Source: Isoetes taiwanensis
Taxonomy: Eukaryota; Streptophyta; Lycopodiopsida; Isoetales; Isoetaceae
Assembly (NCBI GenBank): GCA_021234155.1
Contig: JAJEKV010000052.1
Coordinates: forward strand, 6,050,925-6,114,924
Reading direction: 5' to 3'
DNA: 64,000 nt
In this document: piece after piece, positions 58,366 to 64,000 of the stretch
How positions within the stretch are numbered: the stretch's first letter is position 1
Layout: each line of letters starts with the position of its first letter
Made by a program: the position numbers and the translations under genes
The notes under the pieces: generated by a model
Told to the model about the DNA's origin: nothing
The model's input: the letters and a program-made list of their open reading frames with translations, nothing else
The model's database searches: none

Positions 58366-59010
58366 TTCTCATAGATTCCTCTAGATTCTATGTAGATTCT
58401 CTAGATTCATTCAGGTTCTGTAAAGGTTCGCCTACATTCCCCTATATTCTCAAAATTTATGAAGATTCTTTTGGATTCCCCTAGATTCTCAAATATTTTT
58501 TAATATATCCATAGATTCCCTAAGATTCTCTTGAGATTCCCCTAGATTCTCAAAGTTTGTCCCATGATTCACCTAGAATCCCCATGATTCTATGTAGATT
58601 CTCTTGGATTCTCTTAGTTTTTAAGAAGATTCCTTTATGTTCTCCAAGATTTCATTAAGATTCCCCTAGATTCCTAAAGATTTTATGAAGCTTTCTTTAG
58701 ATTCCTTTAGATCATATGAAGATTCCCTTAGGTTCTCCAAGATTCCATCAAGATTCTCCTATGTTCCCGAAGATTCTCTCAAGATTCACATAGATTTTCC
58801 AAGATTTTATGTAGATTCTTCTAGATTTTCTAAGATTCTATCAAGATTTCCCTAGATTCTCAAATACTTTATGAAGCTAGGTTCCCATAAATTCTCTCGA
58901 CATTCTCCTAGATTCTCAAAGATGCCCCAAGGTTCACTTAGATTCCCCATTATTCTATGTAGATCCTCTAAGATTCTCATAGATTCGATGAAGATTCCTC
59001 TAGATTCTCC
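58366..59010 (-). repeat. AGATTC array (GAATCT in reverse orientation)
   Basis: Same family as 56,556-57,664 but on the other strand: agattcccctagattctc, tagattctctagattc and similar for about 640 bp. With the first array it forms a potential imperfect foldback. Open frames here are repeat shadows. Confidence 0.9.
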
Positions 59011-62000
59011 ATATCAATTTTGGCAATGTCCAGGGTCCTTGCCCAGCAAAGCTCCCATCTGCCATAACTGATTCGCAATTTGCCGCCTTCTGTAATATCA
59101 TGGTTAGAACATAACACGTTAGCCCCCAAATGGCTAACGCATAAAAACGTATGCTAACCTAATAGTAAGGGGTTAGTTTCTTACAGGTGACCATTTAAAA
59201 AGAAAAACAAAAAAAGAAAAAAAACCTCTGCGTTGGTTTTTCCCTCCCGAACACTGTGGTACAAGTCTTTTGGTGGCCAAATGGGCGAAGGGTGCCTAGA
59301 ATGGTGAAAACGTTCAATTCATTGTTTTCTGCTGCCATAAGTCATTGATTCAATTGCAATCTCAGACCCATACACAACAGACAGATGTAAGCGAGTTTCT
59401 TCCCTTCTATCATTCTTGTTGCTGCTTAAAAATGATTTTGTTCAATGAGGTTTAGCAAGTACTACAGTGACTGTGCATGGACATAAATCATGGATAGGAT
59501 CCAGCTCTAATTTGATCTGATCCTTGGATTATTCATCTTCTTTTGTCCAGACTCCAGAATACATTTGGGTTATTCATATTTGTTCATATTCCATCTTGCT
59601 GGATTATTCTAGATTTTGCCAAAATCTTACAACACAGCTCATTTTGTTCCGGCTATGGTGGTTTGGGAAACTATAGCAGGTCAGAGAGCTTTATTTTTGC
59701 TTATCATATCATATAATAGAATATGGATTTTTTTCATAGGAATCGAAAACTTGAGCAAAAACTCTTGAGCAAACCCACTAAACTCTTGAGCAAAAACTTT
59801 TCTGCTCGCACGTGGAAATCAGAGATCTTTGTTTTACATAATAGCAACTATGATTAGAATAGAATCTATATATAGTACTAAAGCCGAAATAAGATGATAG
59901 TTTGTGTGTGATCTTCGCCGTTAATTTTGTTGTGTTTCACAACTTTAATTTGGGGCTGTTAGTTTCATTGTAACCTCTCTCCTCGCGAATGGGCGCCACA
60001 TGATCGTACCTTTGTGAGGTCATTTGAAGAAACAACACCAGGACCTGATGGTGAAGACTGATGGTTATTTTTTTCTCGCTAAAGAGAGACAAAACGTTTT
60101 TGTTTTGCCAAAGGAGGCATATCAGGTAGTTATATTATAGGCTATACCGTTTCATTATTTTCTATTCGGGCCCTAATGTAATGTGGTATTCTCTGAAGAG
60201 GAAATGCACTCGCGGATTGAAGATATGCGTGCCTCGTTCTTGGCGTCAACGAAAACTCTAGTATTGAGCATTAGAGGGTTTTGGTTATGCGTACTTGCTC
60301 TCACAAGGCCCATGTTCCGCTTTTTGGGTGCTGAAGCTCAGCCATTGTGTTAGGAGGTCAATCAGTGGGTATGTGTAATACTATCTGTGCCCGAAGAGAT
60401 GACATGTTCATTCTATACTTTCATGCCCTCCGAGAAGGCCCAACAGGATTTCAGCATAAATAACAAAGATCATCATTGCTTGCTTTTCAAAACTCTCTAT
60501 ATTTGTTGTGGCCAACTCACTAGTGAAGGTAATTTGCTCTTAAAATATAGATATGTGCCGTACTGCGCTTTGATACTGTAATTTAAAAACCATAAGCTCG
60601 TCGCGTTAAAAGCTTCTAATGTGATTGCAGTGGTCTGTGATATATATTTATTGCAACCTTTTCCGGCGTGTTTGATTGAAAATTACTATTTGCAATTACC
60701 CAAAAGAGGGTTAAAAAGCATATGCTATAAATGCATTGGACAAAAATGTTCAATCATATGATGATTCATTTGCCATTCTATGTAAGAGAAATTGTCCCGA
60801 TGGTGTCAGCTTATTATCCCTCACCTATGGATAAAACCTGGCTGTACCGGTTGTTAGTCGGGTGTACTAGCGCGTATTTGGTAAGGACTTTATGTTTGAA
60901 TGCCGCGAAATTGTGGTTAACACTTGATCATACCAAATAATTTATCGCACTACCCGCAATTGGATTTTCTTTCTTTTTATGTAAGTCAGCGGTTCATTGT
61001 AGGCTTAAGAAGGGGATGGAAATACTTAGATTAGAGATTGACTTAGTATGTTCAAAGCAAAAGATGTGATGGCCAAGTCTTTGAATCATGACGTTGAAGT
61101 AAATTGTGAAGTGCTTCAGTTTGTTTTGTTATTTTGGACATCCATCTTATTGTTAGAAACTTAGAAATTGAGATTATTATATAGAGCAATTTGATGCATT
61201 ACAATATGTGTTCCTCTTTTAGAAGAAACTCGCACTTAAAGTAACTCCTCATGTACTCCACAATATTCTCATGTACTTATCTTAGTATCGATATAGGAGT
61301 TGGACCATTCGAACGTCTCTTTAATTCAAAGAGTCTTGCCATCATATTCTTTTCCCCGGGTTTGAACCAAAGTAATTCCACATCATATAAATTAGAGTCT
61401 GATATGAGTATCTAGTAATAAAAATAAAATGGCCTAACAGCTGAATTGTGATGCGCACCAATGTAAAAAAACCTAGTGCCTACGTGTTTCACTTCGCCTT
61501 CCATATAATTGAAATGTATATTAAAGCAATGTTAAGAATGCATAAGGCATCGCGTTTTACGGCCATTCTTGATATGTAATAATGTGTTTCCTTTTACTAC
61601 TTCACCATTCTCTCGCCACATGATAAGTAATGTGGACAAGAATGGTCACTTGCACGCTTTGTCCAAGATTAGATTGCACTGTTCTCTCTCTTTCAATGTG
61701 TACTTTCCCAAAAATCCACCACCTATTAATCGCACACCAAGGGAGATTATCAAGCATTTATTCACGTAAAACTCGCTTATCTTGCCATTTGTATTTGGAG
61801 TGGAGGGGAAATTTTTTTCCAACCTCGCTTCCTTTTGAGTTTGCTATTAGCACTCGCTAGTGTGGTCTCTTTATATTGGTGTTTCAAAACTTTCTAGCTC
61901 CTCGGCCAATGGCCATCCACACCTCCATTTTTATAGTCGATGTACCCCCATTTCACAACCTCCTCACTCTAACTCTTTAAAGTGCATTGCAAACTTCTTT

Positions 62001-62350
62001 TATCCCATCAGCCACTACAAGTACCGCCACGCAATCCTTACTATAGAATTCATCAATCTCACCCATCCCACAAACAATACATTTCAAAGATCACCATGTC
62101 TCAGAAAAATCTTGCACTCACAAGTACATGACTTTGAGTGTTTCTTTTATGAATTTAGTTAAACCATCCAAAGAAAAGCATTTATAACCCTAGACATGAT
62201 GTATGCAAATAACAAGTGTTATACCTCTAATTAACTACCACAAACCACGGCTTCAAATTTTGAAAAGTCAAGCTCTGAATCCTTGACATTTGGATGTTTT
62301 GTCGCTGCATCTAAGAACAAAACAATAGTTGATTATCAATCTCAAACTCC
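59011..62350. other. unassigned; possible short exon near 60.1 kb
   Basis: No gene can be supported. At about 60,000-60,125 a frame reading DLMVKTDGYFFLAKERQN and VFVLPKEAYQ ends at a CAG/GTAGTT donor-like site, which may be an exon of an unrecognised gene (one stop lies just upstream). Frames at 60,387-60,581, 60,731-60,940 and 61,860-62,162 (+) have no motif. Confidence 0.25.
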
Positions 62351-62360
62351 AAAACGCTAA

Positions 62361-62493
<133 letters not shown>

Positions 62494-62514
62494 CATTATT
62501 GTCCCTTGTACCCT

Positions 62515-62565
62515 AAGGCCCGTGGGACTTATGTAGCATGGGCGAAGCCCTTACGGGTGCGCAAT
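62515..62565. other. hairpin-forming GC-rich segment
   Basis: cccgtgggacttatgtagc followed by atgggcgaagcccttacggg can fold as an outer CCCGT/ACGGG stem around an inner GGGC-GAA-GCCC hairpin. It marks the start of the GC-richer end of the window. Function is unknown; it could be a transposon end. Confidence 0.45.
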
Positions 62566-64000
62566 ACCAGTACATCATGCTGATTTACAATGTAGCCTTT
62601 TCTCAAGGCTTGACTTTTCTCTATTAATGCCGCACCCAGCCTTTGGATCGCTTCATGGTCGCAGCACGCGCGCTGCTATCAATCGCCTTGGAAATGACGC
62701 TTCGTGGTGTTTATGTTATGCCTCCCGCGCTCATACTGCATCCCTTTTCTTTGTAAAATTTCTCGTGCCCGGCTTGCCATTTCCCCGTGATCAAGGCCCC
62801 GCTGTGTCCTCCTTGCTTCACTTTGTCATCATGATATGTACGGCTGGACCATCTTATATTTCTCAGATTTATTCCCCGAGCGCTTTCATACAATCGGGCA
62901 ATCATTTAGCATATGATGCCCATCTTCCACTTCCCTTTATCATGTAGATTCTCAAGATATCTCGATCCTCTCTATCCTCACACTGCCCTTTTCAACTCTC
63001 GCGGACGCCCCATTCAATCTTGCTATGTCTTTCCGCTTTTCCTATTATGTCATCCCGTATATCCGTTAATTCCCATCTTGTCCCGGTTGAAAACTGCCAT
63101 AAGCCATACTTGTCTTGGGGCCCGTGGTGGTTATGCAGCCATGTGCGGGCTTTGTCGGCCCATTCTGCCTTTCCATTCCCCTTCAAAGGATGAGGTCGCC
63201 AAGCTCATCCCCACTTCGGCCCACATTACATCCCCCAACCACCCAAGGCTCCTCTCGCTGATTAAGTGGGCTTTCACGATTCTCGACGCGAATGTTTGCT
63301 AGCTTGCTTGGTTTCCCACCGCATTGTTCCTTATAAGGTATCCATGGTCCTTCCCATGCCCTACTTCCCATCGGTTTTTGCCTGCCCTCATATACTATAG
63401 TTGTTTGTGGTGTATTCGCTCGCCTTTTAAATTCCCGCTATGCCATTGTCTCAGGAATCCCTTCTTGTTTTTCCCACTTTTCTCCTCGGCCGCATCTGGC
63501 CCCGCTTCGGGCCTCCCCATATAGCCGTGTGGTTATGCATTTCATCGTGACCGAACAAGTAGCATTTCTAATTCTCCCAAATTTATTATCCCGCTTTTGC
63601 TGCGCAAATTTTCATGTTGTAGTAGAAGCTTCCGGCGGTCGCTTGGAATCTTGTATCCTTTTAGCTCATTTTCCTCGCGCTATGCGCCAGCCATATCCCA
63701 TACCTGTATTCTCAAGGATTCTTCTAGGTCTGCTCCAAGTATCCTAACGGTTTATGCCTACCTTTTGCCCTAAAAGACTATTATTTTGGTTTTTCCGCAG
63801 ATTTATCACAAATTCTCGCTCTTTTCACAAATTTCTATCGCTTTAAGTAACCTCAGGCATCCCTTTGTTCTTTGTAGCCATCATGCCTGTTATCCGCATA
63901 TAGCATGATGGGTACTTTGGTGTTCCCCTTTGTGGGTAGGGCTGCCTGCGGTCCTCATTGCCTCGGGCTATAAAATCCCGCAGGCATCTATGTATCCCAA
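62566..64000. other. GC-richer, pyrimidine-rich region with open frames on both strands
   Basis: Frames stay open on both strands: + at 62,627-62,947, 62,913-63,302, 63,324-63,524 and 63,529-63,747; - at 62,711-62,905, 62,992-63,186 and 63,183-63,371. The minus-strand frames are charged and tryptophan-bearing (WADKARTWLHNHHGPQDKYG) and more protein-like than the plus ones. I cannot assign a family. A decayed transposon gag-like gene on the minus strand is the leading guess. Confidence 0.25.

Noticed and set aside
58254-59071. Phenylalanine/serine-rich open frames
   Set aside because: They arise from the AGATTC repeat array, not from a gene.

Overview
The window looks like nuclear DNA from a land plant with a large, repeat-rich genome. 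Supporting signs are intron-containing gene pieces with GT..AG boundaries, Ty1-copia and Ty3-gypsy remains, plant-type LINEs, a plant PPR fragment, and plant-style acyl-CoA thioesterase and DOMON/cytochrome b561 genes. The PPR wording (PLRDIMTW) recalls the very large fern and lycophyte PPR families, so a fern is a reasonable guess, but this is inference. There is one assembly gap (31,556-31,672). Almost every coding trace carries small frameshifts, so pseudogenes and consensus errors are hard to tell apart.

1-20 kb is a nest of transposon debris. It holds an orphan exon (about 480-745), a Ty3-gypsy RNase H/integrase remnant (+, 1.2-2.95 kb), repeat block X (2.95-6.5 kb, with a PPR fragment, a tRNA-Glu-like sequence and tandem units of about 704 bp), a gypsy chromodomain on the other strand, a Ty1-copia gag/protease remnant (-, 6.85-8.6 kb), two LINEs (-, 9.0-12.8 kb), a 318-bp element with terminal inverted repeats, a second orphan exon, and a tandem array of AT-rich units of about 1.05 kb (17.6-20.1 kb).

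20-38 kb holds a second gypsy pol (-, 22.4-23.8 kb), a LINE ORF1 (+, 24.2-25.5 kb), a tandem duplication of about 1.5 kb spanning the gap, a small minisatellite, and a cytochrome b561/DOMON gene 5' part (-, 37.4-38.1 kb). 41.3-43.7 kb holds the best gene, an ACOT9-like double-HotDog acyl-CoA thioesterase (+). Its last two exons are open and its upstream exons contain indels.

44.7-54.4 kb is a rearranged second copy of the material at 3-20 kb: block Z direct, the copia block inverted, block X direct, and the AT-rich array inverted. 54-64 kb is mostly unassigned, with two GAATCT-type minisatellite arrays in opposite orientation (56.6-57.7 and 58.4-59.0 kb), a GATA microsatellite (62.36-62.49 kb) and a GC-richer end.

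Only the thioesterase and the DOMON gene look like host functions; nearly everything else is transposon-derived or unassigned. Comparing the two copies shows some events directly, including empty sites for a LINE and for an LTR-like insertion.
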